From Cylindrodendrum hubeiense (taxonomy: Eukaryota > Ascomycota > Sordariomycetes > Hypocreales > Nectriaceae), in contig JAANBB010000128.1 in NCBI GenBank assembly GCA_014621425.1, forward strand, positions 27,916-91,915: DNA of 64,000 bases, read 5' to 3'. The translations under genes and the position numbers were made by a program. A model generated the notes under the pieces. It was not told the DNA's origin and made no database searches. It worked only from the letters and a program-made list of their open reading frames with translations. Shown in pieces: positions 1 through 10,501 of the stretch (position 1 is its first letter; each line of letters opens with the position of its first letter).

Positions 1-1437
1 GTCGGCGGTTCATCTTGGTTCCAAAAAAAAAGAAAAAAGGAAAGAAATAAAGATACGGAGACCTGGGGCTTTTTTGTGACCCAGGCAACTAGGTTCCCCG
101 TTGCCTGACCGGTCTTGCTTTTCCTTCATCTTTCCATTCTCCCATGTCATCATGGCCCATCGACACTTCACATGCTATTGCTCCAGGTCTTGTCCCTACA
201 GAGTTACCCGACGGGTTTGCCTTTCTCATGGGGGGCCTCACTGCATGACGGCATGTCGGTGCTTCCAAATATTGGACCCGGTTACACCGATTTTGACATG
301 ATGCCTGCCGACAGACAATGCTCATGCAAGCGAGGTGCCTCCGCAAGACCCTGCGCCGATGCCCCCGTCAAAAGGGTTAAGGACCGCCCATCCGCACTTT
401 GTCGCCGATAATGCGGCAGTGTGGGCCGGGGCCGATTGACTGACTACTCGAAGAATGCTGCAATCTGGCGCAGGTCGACAGTCACCCACCACTAGAGACG
501 CATCGATGGCTAGCTGCTGCCAAAGCCCAGGCCAAAGGCCGCAGTCATAGTCCGACGCCCCTCTCAGGATCAGTCGACACGACACGGTCCTCCCAACGGC
601 CAGACTGCCATACTGCCATGGTTGAGGCCGGAGAGCCGAGGAGTGGGCACGTGAACAATGGAAGGATGCAAGTACACGAAGAAGGTGTTGACCTCAACCT
701 GCAACTCCCAATGGCAAGATTGCTGCAAGCGCCCCATCCCATCCCGACCAGACGGTACAATGTCTCGGGAGGCTCCTTTGGGGGCCGGCATTGGTGTTGC
801 AAAGCTAACAGGCAAAGGCGGAGCGACTCTGTTCCAAGGATTGGGCCTCGAGAGGGCTGGAAGCGGCCCCTCCCTGCTGGAGCGGGTATGAACATGGATG
901 AGCTGGAGTGGGAGGGCAGCTCGAGTGCAGCATACGACAGCATAGGACAGCATAGCCTGGTGCTGCATCACAGGAGTGTCGTGCAGTCAAGTCAGGTCGA
1001 ACCGCCCACAAGCTGGCCACAGGACGCAGCCCAAGCACAGACTACATACACAGACTGCGCAGGCGACTGCGCAACAGGCTCATTGGCGCACCATACTGCC
1101 GGGAATGCCAATGCCTCTCTCCTGTGGCATCGGTGACAGACGAGGGCAACCCGATTGCGCGCCGGGATTTTGCGTGATTAGTTTGGGGTGGCCACCTCCC
1201 ACCGGCCACCGGTGAGGGGTCATGATGGAAGATGGAGGTGATGGCTTGTTTTGGGCCTTGCCGCCGGGTAGCTTGAGTCCAAGGTTCTTGGTGCGTTCTC
1301 CGGGTGGACCTCGACGTGGATGGACCTCGACGTGGACCCGACTCTACAGTTTGGTGAGACAAGCTGGCTCTTCTTGTACAGATCTGTACGGCGCGCGCTG
1401 GATGGCCTGGATCTCTTGCTGGCTCTCGCTGGCTCCC

Positions 1438-1510
1438 ACTGGGTACCGGCTGGCTACTGACTGGCTACCGACTGGCTACCGAATGGTTACTGACTGGTTA
1501 CTGACTGGCC
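1438..1510. repeat. 10-bp minisatellite (ACTGGCTACC-like)
   Basis: About seven imperfect head-to-tail copies of a 10-bp unit close to ACTGGCTACC/G. Later copies drift to ATGGTTACTG and ACTGGTTACT. The array lies in non-coding sequence. Confidence 0.85.
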
Positions 1511-1675
1511 CACCCCCTTGGCTGGTGTGCCCCTCTATCCGTCGTGGTGCATTAGCTGACTTGCACCGTCTCTCGACATTAGCCTCACTCGTTCGACCAC
1601 GTCACGACGGGTTGCAGAGTGGTCGCCGATCTGTGCAACTGGCGCCGATGGCACGGACTGGGCCGAGGAAAACAT

Positions 1676-1738
1676 GAAGCACCCGAAGCGCCTGAAGCAC
1701 CTGAAGCACCTGAAGCACTCGAAGCACTCGAAGCACTC
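1676..1738. repeat. 9-bp minisatellite (GAAGCACYY)
   Basis: Seven consecutive 9-bp units: GAAGCACCC, GAAGCGCCT, GAAGCACCT (twice), then GAAGCACTC (three times). As the unit is a multiple of three it reads as a repetitive peptide in every frame (Glu-Ala-Pro or Glu-Ala-Leu in one). No conserved gene surrounds it. Confidence 0.9.
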
Positions 1739-1980
1739 CAAGTACCCGTCGCACCAGTCGGCATCCCCTTGGTCCTTGTTACCGCATTCCTGGGGCTGGC
1801 CTACCCCCCTCCCGTTCTTCTGGAAGCGGTCCCTCGCCGGCCACGCCCAAATTGGCCAATCCCGCAACACCCTCCCACTCCACAGAACCCAGTTTGCTGG
1901 GTCTTGCGGGAGCTCTCCAGCAGCCAACGTCCCGCCGACCTGGGCGTGACTTTGGATTCATCTGCATTCCCACCCATCTC

Positions 1981-2070
1981 GTCCCAGCGAGTCCCAGCGA
2001 GTCCCAGCGAGTCCCATCTCGTCCCATCTCGTCCCGCCTCGTCCCAGCTCGTTCCAACTCGTCCCATCCT
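1981..2070. repeat. 10-bp minisatellite (GTCCCAGCGA)
   Basis: Nine consecutive 10-bp units. Three are GTCCCAGCGA and the others are variants (GTCCCATCTC twice, GTCCCGCCTC, GTCCCAGCTC, GTTCCAACTC, GTCCCATCCT). The array ends about 30 bp before conserved RRM-protein sequence begins. Several units contain CAG after a pyrimidine-rich run, so they could act as splice acceptors for an upstream exon, though none is seen. Confidence 0.9.
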
Positions 2071-2097
2071 GTGCTTTCCCCTCCCACTGGCTCCGTC

Positions 2098-2503
2098 CCA
2101 CCCAACGCCTTCACCGACTTTGCCACCTCTGGAACCGAGAGAGGCGAGATTATCTTTGTTCGCAACGTAAGGATCTCCCCAGAGAAATGGTGCCAGTCCG
2201 ATATCTAACCTTGAGCAGCTTCCTTGGTCCACCAGCAACGACGACCTGGTTGAGCTTTTCACCACCATCGGCAAGGTCGAGCAAGCCGAGATTCAGTACG
2301 AACCCAGCGGCCGTTCCCGAGGCACTGGTGTGGTTCGCTTCGACTCGGCTGAGACTGCTGAAACGGCTATTGCCAAGTTCCAGGGCTACCAATATGGTGG
2401 CCGTCCTCTCAACCTGAGCTTCGTCAAGTACCTGAACCAGACCGGAGGAGACGTCATGGACACTGACCCTCACGGCGGCCTAACGCAGGATCAGATCATG
2501 TAA
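2098..2503 (+). pseudogene. 3' part of a Gbp2/Hrb1-type RRM protein, 5'-truncated
   Basis: This encodes the last RNA-recognition motif and C-terminus of an SR-like mRNA-export/shuttling RRM protein of the Gbp2/Hrb1 kind. Exons 2098-2166 and 2219-2503 flank a 52-bp intron with clean GTAAGG and CAG borders. RNP2 (IIFVRNL, across the splice) and RNP1 (RGTGVVRF) are intact, and the product ends GGLTQDQIM. The open frame extends upstream to about 1852 through the minisatellite, but it contains no ATG before or inside the RRM. The two or three earlier RRMs expected in the family are absent. It could be the tail of a gene whose 5' exons lie outside the window behind a very long intron. A rearrangement or duplication remnant fits better, because fungal introns of more than 2 kb are rare. 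Confidence 0.7.
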
Positions 2504-3882
2504 ATCTGGACCAATGTTGATGTCGACAGGGGCGATGCCATGCACGGCGATGAAGAGCCCCTCCCTAATGACGGACTTTCATTTTTCAAGTGGCGGCGGC
2601 TTTCTCGCCCCGACCCGTTTCTTTTCTCTCTGCAACTCATTCTTTGGTCGATTTTCTTATGCGCGCAACAAAACTTGGAGGCACTGAATGCCGGGGTCTT
2701 TCCGGAATCGCGGTCGAACTCTACTTTGAAGAAGAACCGACGCCTTGTAATACTTTGAGGACAGCTGGCGAGGGGGAATGGGCCATGGATTTGCCGAATA
2801 GCACCGGTTTTCGTATTCGGTTCCCTCGGACGCGTTGGTTACGACGAGCAGCACGACAAGAAAAGGGGTTCTTTCAGTGAGTGGACGGATGGATGGACGA
2901 CGGTTTGGCCTATTGGCCAGATGGGAGGCGACAGATTGCTCTACCTAGAATGTATCTCGAGTAATCATCTGATGGCTTCTTATGATATACGGCTGGCGGT
3001 CTGGGTGAGGTGGACCGGCGTAGGACTTGTGTGGGTTTGCGTAGCATCTCGGGGCGCATGGCAGTTTGTCGGGCCAGGAGCGTGAGTTTAGTGCAGGTGG
3101 ATGTGTGCGTGTGTCTACCATGGATTTACGATCGCTGGCGTTGGGGTAACAGGCCAGTTGATATTGAGGTTTGAGGCGGCGTGTGCCAGGCAATGGTGAT
3201 GAACAGGATGGATAACCTGGGATCAGCATGCCTCGGCCGTCGGTTGAGGTTGTGACAGAACAATAACTTCAAGTGCGGGTGCTCCGTCGATAGGTAGTAG
3301 AATACCATCAGTTGAGCAGTGGCATCATCTACGTCTTCGTATCCTATTTGTTGCGCCGCCCATCTATACTGTAGCCTTTGTTGGGGGCTGTTCGCACGAC
3401 CTGTCGTGTCGCATGTTGTAGGTGTCAGTATGGCGGTTTGCTACTGTCATGGCTGGTGCACGGTATTGCAGATCAATCTCTTCTGTGTGAGGAGGTAGGA
3501 GAAAGAAACTTCACCTGATGTTGAGTTTGGCCATCCCTTTCTCTACCAAGGGGGAGGTCTCGGTGTAGTGTCGTAACTAGCATCTCCAGTTGTGTTTGAA
3601 GTTGCCATCGCATCACGACACAACTTCGGTTGCGACTTGCTAATTGTAACTTTCCGGACGCCTGAGCAGCGACCCGGGATTGATTAATGACATGGTGGAG
3701 AATCTTGATGCTCCTGTGCGGTCCCTAAGGGTTTGAGTATGCATGTCGGTCGGCCACGGCGAACCGAGTATCCTGGCAGCTGGTCGCTGAGGGAGCAACA
3801 GCCGCTCGATGAAAGTTAGAGAACGCCGTTCTGCACTTGCTATGATGTCGATACGAAGAGCTTGTCATCTTGGCATTCTGGT

Positions 3883-3921
3883 GAGGCACTCTGGCGAAGC
3901 ACTCTGGCGAAGCACTCTGGT
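3883..3921. repeat. 13-bp direct repeat, three copies
   Basis: Three adjacent copies of GAAGCACTCTGGC (the first begins GAGGC, the last ends GGT). It resembles the GAAGCACTC units near 1.7 kb, which may be chance. Confidence 0.8.
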
Positions 3922-4685
3922 AGTTTGTGGGGTTTACCAAGCCGGATGTTGGAACAGCCGTGCCATCTATGATCGACATTTGCCAAGACAACACAGCCTG
4001 CGAACCCCATTCATTCCACGACTCCTCGACCGTTCCTCAATACGCGACAGCCATCCCGCCTCGAATCACAGTCGGCCCCGGCCACGGGAGATCTCGCGTG
4101 GTTAAGCTTCGAAATAAGCTTGTCTTGGTGGCTGCCCGCCCGCTCGGCATCTCGCACATCCGCGGTCTGCGTCTCCACCAGAACAGACACAAGGGCCTGC
4201 GAATGGGACATTTCGGTACAAGGGCGCGGCCTGGGCATACGAAAGCGGCGGAGCCTAGTCCGGTTTTGATGCCATAGCTACCGGGTTTGTAAAAACCATA
4301 TTCGCTGGTTGGGCTGTCTCAGGCTGTCAACGCCGAAGGGCTTGAGAGTTACTCTTGGTCTTGGTCTCGGCAGTGCCATCTGGTGGTGGCTATGGCGCGG
4401 ACTGGCAGTATACCAAGGCCCTTGGCTGGTTAAAGAGGCGCTCGCGATGCCATCACCACTCTGCCAATGCCGTAGATCAGACTTTCGTGGCCGGTCTTGG
4501 CTGCCCTTTGATGGAGCTAGGAGGGGTTCGTGCTGCGAGGCTCAGATTCCGGCATGTTGAACGCGTCAAGTGGACTCACGATACGAGGATTTTGCTTTTC
4601 GACGACTGGAATCGCCTGTTGGAGCCGATCCGAGGGGTTCGGGATAGCTTGGGCTTAGATTTGCCCGTGATACTGGCTTGACTTG

Positions 4686-4692
4686 TATAAAA
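4686..4692 (+). promoter_or_regulatory. TATA box of the CHRD gene
   Basis: A consensus TATAAAA lies 118 bp upstream of the ATG at 4804, a plausible distance for a fungal core promoter with a short leader. A strong TATA box fits an inducible secreted protein. The role is inferred from position only. Confidence 0.55.
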
Positions 4693-4803
4693 CAGTCGAG
4701 ATCTGGCCTCGTAAAATATACAATTCCATAACCATCGCACCATCTCACAAATAATACCCTGACAGCCCCTCATTCAATTACTTACCTACTTCTTATACCA
4801 ATC

Positions 4804-5464
4804 ATGAAGTTCTCACTCGCCACCACTCTGGTCTTCGGCGTCTTGGCCCATGCCTCGCCGGTGCCCGATGTCGAGGAGCACAGCAAGAGACTCCTCTCCA
4901 AGCAGGTTGATCCCGGTCCCTTTGATTTCACCTCCACCTTCAACATCATTGCGACTCCCGACCAAGTCGTTGGCGCAGACAACCTGCCTACCGGTGGCCT
5001 GGCCAATGCCAAGGGCATCTTCAGGTTTGGCCTCAACTCCCGCGAGAACATCATCTGCTACAACATCACCCTCACCGGATTCCGCGGGAACTACCAGTCT
5101 CTCGCCAAGACAGCCACACACATCCACGAAGCCGTGAAGGGAAAGGCGGGCCCGCCAAGGTACGTGCACTGGGAATCTTGTTTTTGAAGTGACATAGCTG
5201 ACTGGGAGCAGAATTGTCTTCCCCGACCCCGTGGGTGACGTACAACGACGGAACGCAGTGGGCTGCATCAAAGGGCCCTTCGAGACGGGTATTCTTGCGA
5301 ATGGAGTAGACACTGGCACAGGATTCACGGTGAAGCAGATCGAGGCCAACCCCACAAGCTTCTTTGCGGACACGCACTCCAGCCTGGCTGTTCCTGGAGC
5401 TGTGCGAGGCCAGCTCGATAGCGGAAAGAAGGCGTCTCTCATTGACTTATGCATCACTCTCTGA
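4804..5464 (+). CDS. Secreted CHRD-domain protein
   Basis: A 202-aa protein from exons 4804-5159 and 5212-5464; the 52-bp intron (GTACGT...CAG) splits an Arg codon. The first 18 or so residues (MKFSLATTLVFGVLAHAS) are a typical signal peptide, followed by a short Lys/Arg-containing propeptide-like stretch. The rest matches a single CHRD (chordin) domain, with the characteristic THIHEA segment in the first half and FADTHSSLAVPGAVRGQL near the end. Fungal CHRD proteins are small secreted proteins of mostly unknown role; some are reported on spores or during host contact. No membrane anchor is seen. A TATA box lies upstream. Domain assignment is confident; function is not known. Confidence 0.85.
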
Positions 5465-5669
5465 GAGGTGGAAGCTGTCGGCTCAGACAAGATTGGTCAA
5501 GGAAATGACTCATGAAGAGTTCCATGTAATAAGACGCTGGCTTAAGCCAATTGTTGATTTGTTTGGGGTATCGCGGAGGATGATAATGCAATGGATGCTG
5601 CCACGTGTGGCCCTTTTTCCGACTTGACGTTGGCGTTGACAAAACTGGCGTGAAACATTGAATCATTCA

Positions 5670-6234
5670 TTAAGCTGCGGCCTTCTTCTTCTTCTTGGCC
5701 TTTGCCTTGTTCTTGCTTCGGTCCCTAGGCTTTAACGCCGTCATTCCAGTCTTGCACACATCTGCATACCGCGCATAGAAGGCCTCGAGGCCGTCAGGCT
5801 GCACCACCGTTGACAGCTTGATCTTGCTGGGCTTCTCCTTGCTGCCCTTTCCGTTCGATGCACGAATGAGGATGGGTAGCGGGTTGCTAGGGCGGAGATC
5901 CGGCACAGGGTTCTCTTCTGAGGGAGCAGGGACGCCCTGACCGTAGGTGACTGCGAGGATCTTAGCACACGTCGATGGATTTCGAGAGCAGTGAGCTGGA
6001 TCAGCACAGCAGAGCCGCTGCTGGAAGGGAGTTCTTACGGCGCTTCTGGACTAGGTAGATGGCACCATGGTCCTTGCCCTTGCGATGGTCGAAGAGCTCA
6101 CCCAGCTTGGCGAAGAACTGAGGCCATGTGTCAGCGAGGGGTATACGGACAGTGGTGGGCTGTCTCGAGCCATTGCTGTCTCGAGAAGAAGGGAGAATAC
6201 TGACCTCGTCATGGCTCATGTGTTCCACCGCCAT
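5670..6234 (-). CDS. SRP14: Signal recognition particle subunit SRP14
   Basis: A 129-aa Alu-domain subunit of the signal recognition particle. With SRP RNA it delays translation while ribosomes are taken to the ER. Three exons on the minus strand: 6205-6234, 6039-6117 and 5670-5950, with introns of 87 and 88 bp. The start MAVEHMSHDE leads after splicing into FFAKLGELFDHRKGKDHGA, the conserved SRP14 N-terminus, and then QKRLTYGQ. A linker follows, then a second conserved block ending in FYARYADVCKTGM. The C-terminus is a lysine/alanine tail (KAKAKKKKKAAA), usual in SRP14 and thought to bind RNA. Length agrees with the family (about 130-146 aa). It is convergent with the CHRD gene (about 205 bp) and divergent from the Nom1 gene (400 bp). 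Confidence 0.93.
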
Positions 6235-6634
6235 GGTGCTGGAATGAACTGAGGTTGACGGATGTAGGATGACGATCGAGCCTCGAAATTGAGGGTGAGG
6301 TTGAGTTTGGGTCGTGTGCCCCGCCATTGACTGACCGTCCCTGCGACGTCCAGCGTCTGGCAGTGTGGCGCGTCCAGCCTGTGGCGGGGCATTCTCGGGG
6401 CTTGGCGCTAAAGTGACGTACCGCCACTTGTGACATTTTTTTTCTTCATCGCTCAGTCCATCCAGGGAAAGACGCCTAAGCAAGAATCACTTTGGGTGTA
6501 ATTTTCATATCCACCCCATTCACTTGTTCGTACCGTGTGCGCTCTCCCATTAGCCGGCATGGCTTGAGTCCATAACTGGATACCCGTAATATTTTCTCTT
6601 TGAAATCGCCCGCACCCCAGTGTGACTTCTCATA
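6235..6634. promoter_or_regulatory. Bidirectional promoter region SRP14/Nom1
   Basis: 400 bp between the divergent SRP14 and Nom1 start codons. No other gene. No clear TATA box on either side, in line with housekeeping expression. The placement as a shared promoter is inference. Confidence 0.5.
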
Positions 6635-9268
6635 ATGGCATCTGTGCCAGAGCTTCAGCAGAAGCTCTACAAGCGCATGGGATTGGATGCGCCGGAGCCA
6701 AGCCAAGCCAGAAACACAAGACAAGGAGGACGCCCGAATCACCAGCTATCGCGAAAGGAGCAACGGAAGGCCCAGCGAGTCCAGAAGAGAGGTCACATCT
6801 ACGCGAGGCCAACACAGCCTGAGCGAAAGACCCCCCAGCATTCGCAGAGGCAGACGCAGCAGAATGGTTCTCAGCCACCGAAACCAAAACCTATCCAGCA
6901 TCAGCGCAAGGCTACGAAACCTCAAGACGATGAGTCTGATGAGTCTGATGAGGATGAGTCCGATGAGGATGACGACGGTGAGGAGGAGGGAGGTGATGAT
7001 ATCTCCCTAGGCGAAAGTGACGAAGAGAACGAATTCGACGAGGAAGACGAAGAGGAAGACGAAGAGGAAGATGACGACGATGCCGAGACTGAGTCGCGGG
7101 GATCGGCCAAGACCAAAGTCGTGCCCAGAGCAGCCCAGGACAGACTTGCCCAGGACGACGCAGAAATCGAAGCGCTTGAGAGAAAGTTGGGCATCAAGAA
7201 GGGCAGGAAATCCTTGCCTCAGTCCTTCAAGGAAGATGGCCTTGACGAACTCATGGGCGAGGTGGATGGCGAGTCTGACAACAGCGAAGAAGATGAAAAC
7301 AAGAAGAGGAAGAGCGAGTACGATGACTGGCTTGCTTCCAAGAGGAGGAAGACTGCGCAGCCATGGAAGGCGGGCAAGGCTCGGGACGGGAGCGATGACG
7401 AAGATGACGACCTGAACATTGAGGGAGACTCCGCAGATGAGGACATGCTGGACGACAATGAAGACGACGATATGGACGGCCTTGACGACGAGTCGTTCGA
7501 AGGCTTCGACTCGGACACAGACAAATCGCCTGCTCAACCACGGCAAAGAGAGAACCCCTACGTCGCGCCGACCACGGGAGTAACAGTTGCAAAATACATC
7601 CCCCCGTCAATGCGCAAAGCTTCTGGGACCGAGGGAGAACACAGAAGCCGTCTCCGGAAACAGGTCCAGGGTTTGATCAATCGTCTCACAGATGGTAACA
7701 TCCTGTCAATCGTCCAGTCAGTGGAGGAACTCTACCAGAATAATGCTCGCGGCGACGTCACGGATATCATTACCGACTCCATCATGGCTCAGATCTGCAA
7801 ACCCGAGAGCTTGCCTGACCAGTTCTTCGTCCTCACCGGTGGATTTGCAGCAGCAATTTATCGCGTCATTGGATCTAGCTTTGGATCTCATTTGATTCGA
7901 AGGGTCGTCACAGATTTCGGCGAACATTATGACCAGGCTAGCAAGGAGGCTGACGAACAGTCTGCAATTGCGAAAGAAGCCTCCAATATCCTAACTTTCA
8001 TCTCTCAGCTCTACGTGTTCGAGGTTGCCAGCTGCAAAATTGTCTTTGACTATATGGAGAGACTATTGAGCGACCTCACTGAGATCAATGTCGAGTTGCT
8101 TCTCCGTATCTGCCGCATGGCCGGCCGCCTGCTACGACGCGATGACCCCCATGCAATTAAGCACGTCTCTGGGGTTCTCAACCAGTCCGTATCGAAGATG
8201 GGATACGCCAATGTCTCGGTCCGCACCAAGTTCATGATCGAGACGATTACCGACCTGAAGAACAGTAAACCCAAGGGACGAGGACTGGATTCGGCAGTTG
8301 TGTCTGAGCACGTACAGCGCATGAAGAAGCGGCTAGGCGAGCTCAAGTCCCAATCACGAAGACTGGACGGCCTGGCACCTATGGGCGTCGGATTGGCAGA
8401 TATCGAAGGTGCTGATACAAAGGGAAAATGGTGGCTGGTTGGTGCGAGTGTTCCTGTCAAATCGGAAAAATCAAAGGGCGAGCGAGACATCAAGAAGACG
8501 AAAGATGACGCCTACGAGTCTAGTGACAATGAGGATATGGACATTGTTCTGCCGGATTACCCCAAAAAGGCTCGGGCACAGGGCCTCAGCGGGACGCCAC
8601 AGATTGCTATATTTACGGCACTCATGTCTGCCACAGACTTTGAGCATGGCTACCGCCAGTTTGTGAACCTCCGGCTCAAGAAGGACGATCAGCTGGAGAT
8701 TGGGCGAGTGCTGGTGCAATGCGTTGGAAGCGAGGTCCAGTATAATTCATACTACGCGCTGGTCGGGAGACAGGCCTGCGCCAACAGCCGAGTGAGATTC
8801 GCACTGCAAGATCGACTCTGGAAGATATTTAGAGGTTTGGGAGAGTCGCTCTTCGGAGAGGATCCCGACGACGATGAGACAGCCGATGGAGAGCGCATGA
8901 AGGATGAGAGGCGGGTTGGCAACGTCGCGAAATTCTACGCGTCGCTCATTGCAGATGGCAGTCTAAGCATCGTCATTCTCAAGCCCCTGGAGCTGCCGGA
9001 GGCAAACACCTGGACATCGATGTTTGTGCAGCGGCTGATCATTGCTCTCCTCCACGAGTGCCGAAGCAAGGGAGCTAGCGAGGACGTCAAGGTGGAGAAG
9101 ATCTTTGGACCTACAAGGGACTTACCGGGCCTGGCAGCGGGCATCCACTGGATGCTTCGGAAGAGGATCCGGAAGACCAAGCTGATCGGGGCTAAGGAGT
9201 TGAAGAAGCTGGAGGGCGTCCGAGAGAAGGTCCAGGCGGCGGTTCAAGTTGTGGGCGCCGATGACTAG
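6635..9268 (+). CDS. SGD1: Nucleolar MIF4G/MA3 protein Nom1/Sgd1
   Basis: An intronless 877-aa protein. Sgd1 in yeast and NOM1 in animals are nucleolar proteins needed for 18S rRNA maturation and the 40S subunit, partnering the DEAD-box helicase Fal1/eIF4AIII. The N-terminal third is charged, with long Glu/Asp runs (residues about 90-150 and 200-290) mixed with basic patches, typical of nucleolar proteins. The MIF4G helical domain starts near residue 337 (RSRLRKQVQGLINRL) and runs to about 560. A conserved WWLVG segment follows near 595. The MA3 domain starts near residue 650 (TPQIAIFTALMSATDFEHGY) and reaches about 775. The ATG at 6635 is chosen because the conserved start MASVPELQQKLYKRMG follows it. 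Confidence 0.93.
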   Translation: MASVPELQQKLYKRMGLDAPEPSQARNTRQGGRPNHQLSRKEQRKAQRVQKRGHIYARPTQPERKTPQHSQRQTQQNGSQPPKPKPIQHQRKATKPQDDESDESDEDESDEDDDGEEEGGDDISLGESDEENEFDEEDEEEDEEEDDDDAETESRGSAKTKVVPRAAQDRLAQDDAEIEALERKLGIKKGRKSLPQSFKEDGLDELMGEVDGESDNSEEDENKKRKSEYDDWLASKRRKTAQPWKAGKARDGSDDEDDDLNIEGDSADEDMLDDNEDDDMDGLDDESFEGFDSDTDKSPAQPRQRENPYVAPTTGVTVAKYIPPSMRKASGTEGEHRSRLRKQVQGLINRLTDGNILSIVQSVEELYQNNARGDVTDIITDSIMAQICKPESLPDQFFVLTGGFAAAIYRVIGSSFGSHLIRRVVTDFGEHYDQASKEADEQSAIAKEASNILTFISQLYVFEVASCKIVFDYMERLLSDLTEINVELLLRICRMAGRLLRRDDPHAIKHVSGVLNQSVSKMGYANVSVRTKFMIETITDLKNSKPKGRGLDSAVVSEHVQRMKKRLGELKSQSRRLDGLAPMGVGLADIEGADTKGKWWLVGASVPVKSEKSKGERDIKKTKDDAYESSDNEDMDIVLPDYPKKARAQGLSGTPQIAIFTALMSATDFEHGYRQFVNLRLKKDDQLEIGRVLVQCVGSEVQYNSYYALVGRQACANSRVRFALQDRLWKIFRGLGESLFGEDPDDDETADGERMKDERRVGNVAKFYASLIADGSLSIVILKPLELPEANTWTSMFVQRLIIALLHECRSKGASEDVKVEKIFGPTRDLPGLAAGIHWMLRKRIRKTKLIGAKELKKLEGVREKVQAAVQVVGADD

Positions 9269-9684
9269 GTGCGTATGTATGTATGGATGTTATGAGTCTT
9301 ATACTTAGCTACCTTGACTTAGACGGATGCTAGAGATTGGAGGAGACTAGCTATTGTATACTGGAGAAGATGTTTATAGATAAACCACTAAAAGTCGAGG
9401 ATGGGGAAGTGCAAGGGGTACATGCGGGGAAAATGCAAAACCATCGGAATCCGTGCCGAATGTTGGATTGACTATCCGGATGAAACCGCCGCAGTGCTTG
9501 AGTAGCGTGTTATGGTGAGCTTGGTCGGGGTTTTGATAGCCCAGCCAGCATGTCGGCGTAATGCATCACCGACGAACGGTGACGTCGATTTGGCCCGGTG
9601 GGTCGGGTAGAGGCGGGCTTAGGCCGGGTGGTCGGTGATGGATGGGTCGGAGGCCGGAGGTTGGAGGTCGGTGAGGACAGCTCC

Positions 9685-9702
9685 TACCTACCAAGGTAGG
9701 TA
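9685..9702. repeat. TACCTACC inverted repeat
   Basis: TACCTACC, two bases AA, then GGTAGGTA: perfect 8-bp arms. About 90 bp further on lies a run of four TACC units ending in the palindrome CCTAGG. The same motif family recurs near 30.0 kb and 45.5 kb. Confidence 0.85.
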
Positions 9703-10408
9703 AGTCGCAAGGGGCAAAGGGGCGCGAGGCGTTGGAGAGGGAGCATTCGGGAGCATTCTACAGATTACCTGTACAGATCACATGTACAGATTACCTACCT
9801 ACCTACCTAGGTACAGTGAGACACCTTAGGAGAGAGAGTCTTTACTAAGGCGTCGCGTGGAAGGCCGGAGCCATTGTGAAGCACGAATAGCGGCACGCAC
9901 CGGCAAGAATGGGTTCTAGGCTCGGTTGTGTCCTCCTCGTTGTTGGGGGTTGGTCTTCTCTCGGAACTGCAATTGACGGTTCGTTGGGAAGATATGCCCG
10001 AAATCCAAGGCATTAGCCGACTTCAGGCCAGGACCAAAGTCACTCAGGTCACCAGGAAGGGACCCAAGGACCCAAAGGGGGTCAGAAGAGGGCAAAGGAC
10101 GCACTGTCGTTGGGCAGCCGGAGATACATGTCCAGGGGACGGCCGAGCCCACCCCAGCGCGGTGCCAATGAGTGGTCTCGGTGTGGCCGCAGGGCACCAC
10201 GGGCGCTGGAGCACTGAAGCAGTGGAGCTACCACGGAGGTCGTCGGTACGTACCTGCGCCCCGTCGCCGCCGCTCGGCTGCTCTGAAAAAAATTACCTGA
10301 TGGGCGGGCTACCGTTGCCGAAGCTCCCTGAGGTGTGTCCCGTGTCCGTGTGCGCGGCCAAACAACGAGCTTTACCAATTCGCTTCCATTACCGTCGAGC
10401 CCTCTCCC

Positions 10409-10465
10409 TCAACCTCAACCTCAACTCGTGTCATCTCGACCTCTCCCTCCACCTCCACCTCCACC
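10409..10465. repeat. Pyrimidine-rich 6-bp repeats upstream of LPD1
   Basis: Tandem AACCTC units followed by CACCTC units on the coding strand, ending about 37 bp before the LPD1 ATG. Such CT-rich tracts are common directly upstream of transcription starts in highly expressed fungal genes. Confidence 0.6.
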
Positions 10466-10501
10466 CCATTGTGTCTCTCCGCACACAATATTCCGCCCAT
10501 C

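Larger units (their letters stand above)
1..2097. other. Gene-free stretch with three minisatellites
   Basis: No open frame here looks like a conserved protein on either strand. The first 60 bases hold an A-rich tract. The right third carries three separate tandem repeat arrays (about 1438-1510, 1676-1738 and 1981-2070), listed individually. The stretch ends directly at the conserved start of the RRM remnant. If that remnant were an intact gene, its first exons should lie here, but no RRM-like coding sequence is visible. Confidence 0.6.
2504..4803. other. Gene-poor 2.3-kb stretch
   Basis: No conserved gene recognised. The part from about 3900 to 4680 has several medium-length overlapping open frames on the + strand with a codon-like base pattern, but none can be extended or spliced into a family I know. 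It may be decayed coding sequence. A 13-bp repeat sits at 3883-3921, and the right end is the promoter of the CHRD gene. Confidence 0.5.
9269..10501. other. Intergenic region with TACCTACC palindromes and CT-rich leader
   Basis: No conserved gene seen. A 244-codon open frame on + overlaps this region but resembles nothing known and runs into the next gene's first intron. The stretch holds a perfect-armed palindrome (9685-9702), a TACC tetramer run (about 9792-9811) and, close to the next gene, a pyrimidine-rich 6-bp repeat (10409-10465) that probably belongs to its core promoter or leader. Confidence 0.55.

Noticed and set aside
1619..2170. A 183-codon plus-strand frame with EAPEAPEAP repeats
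   Set aside because: The repetitive peptide comes from the 9-bp and 10-bp minisatellites; the rest has no conserved features, and the frame competes with the true RRM frame.
6922..7546. Long Ser- or Val-rich open frames on the minus strand inside the Nom1 gene
   Set aside because: They are the antisense of the Glu/Asp-coding repeats of Nom1 (GAG/GAC read as CTC/GTC); no independent support.
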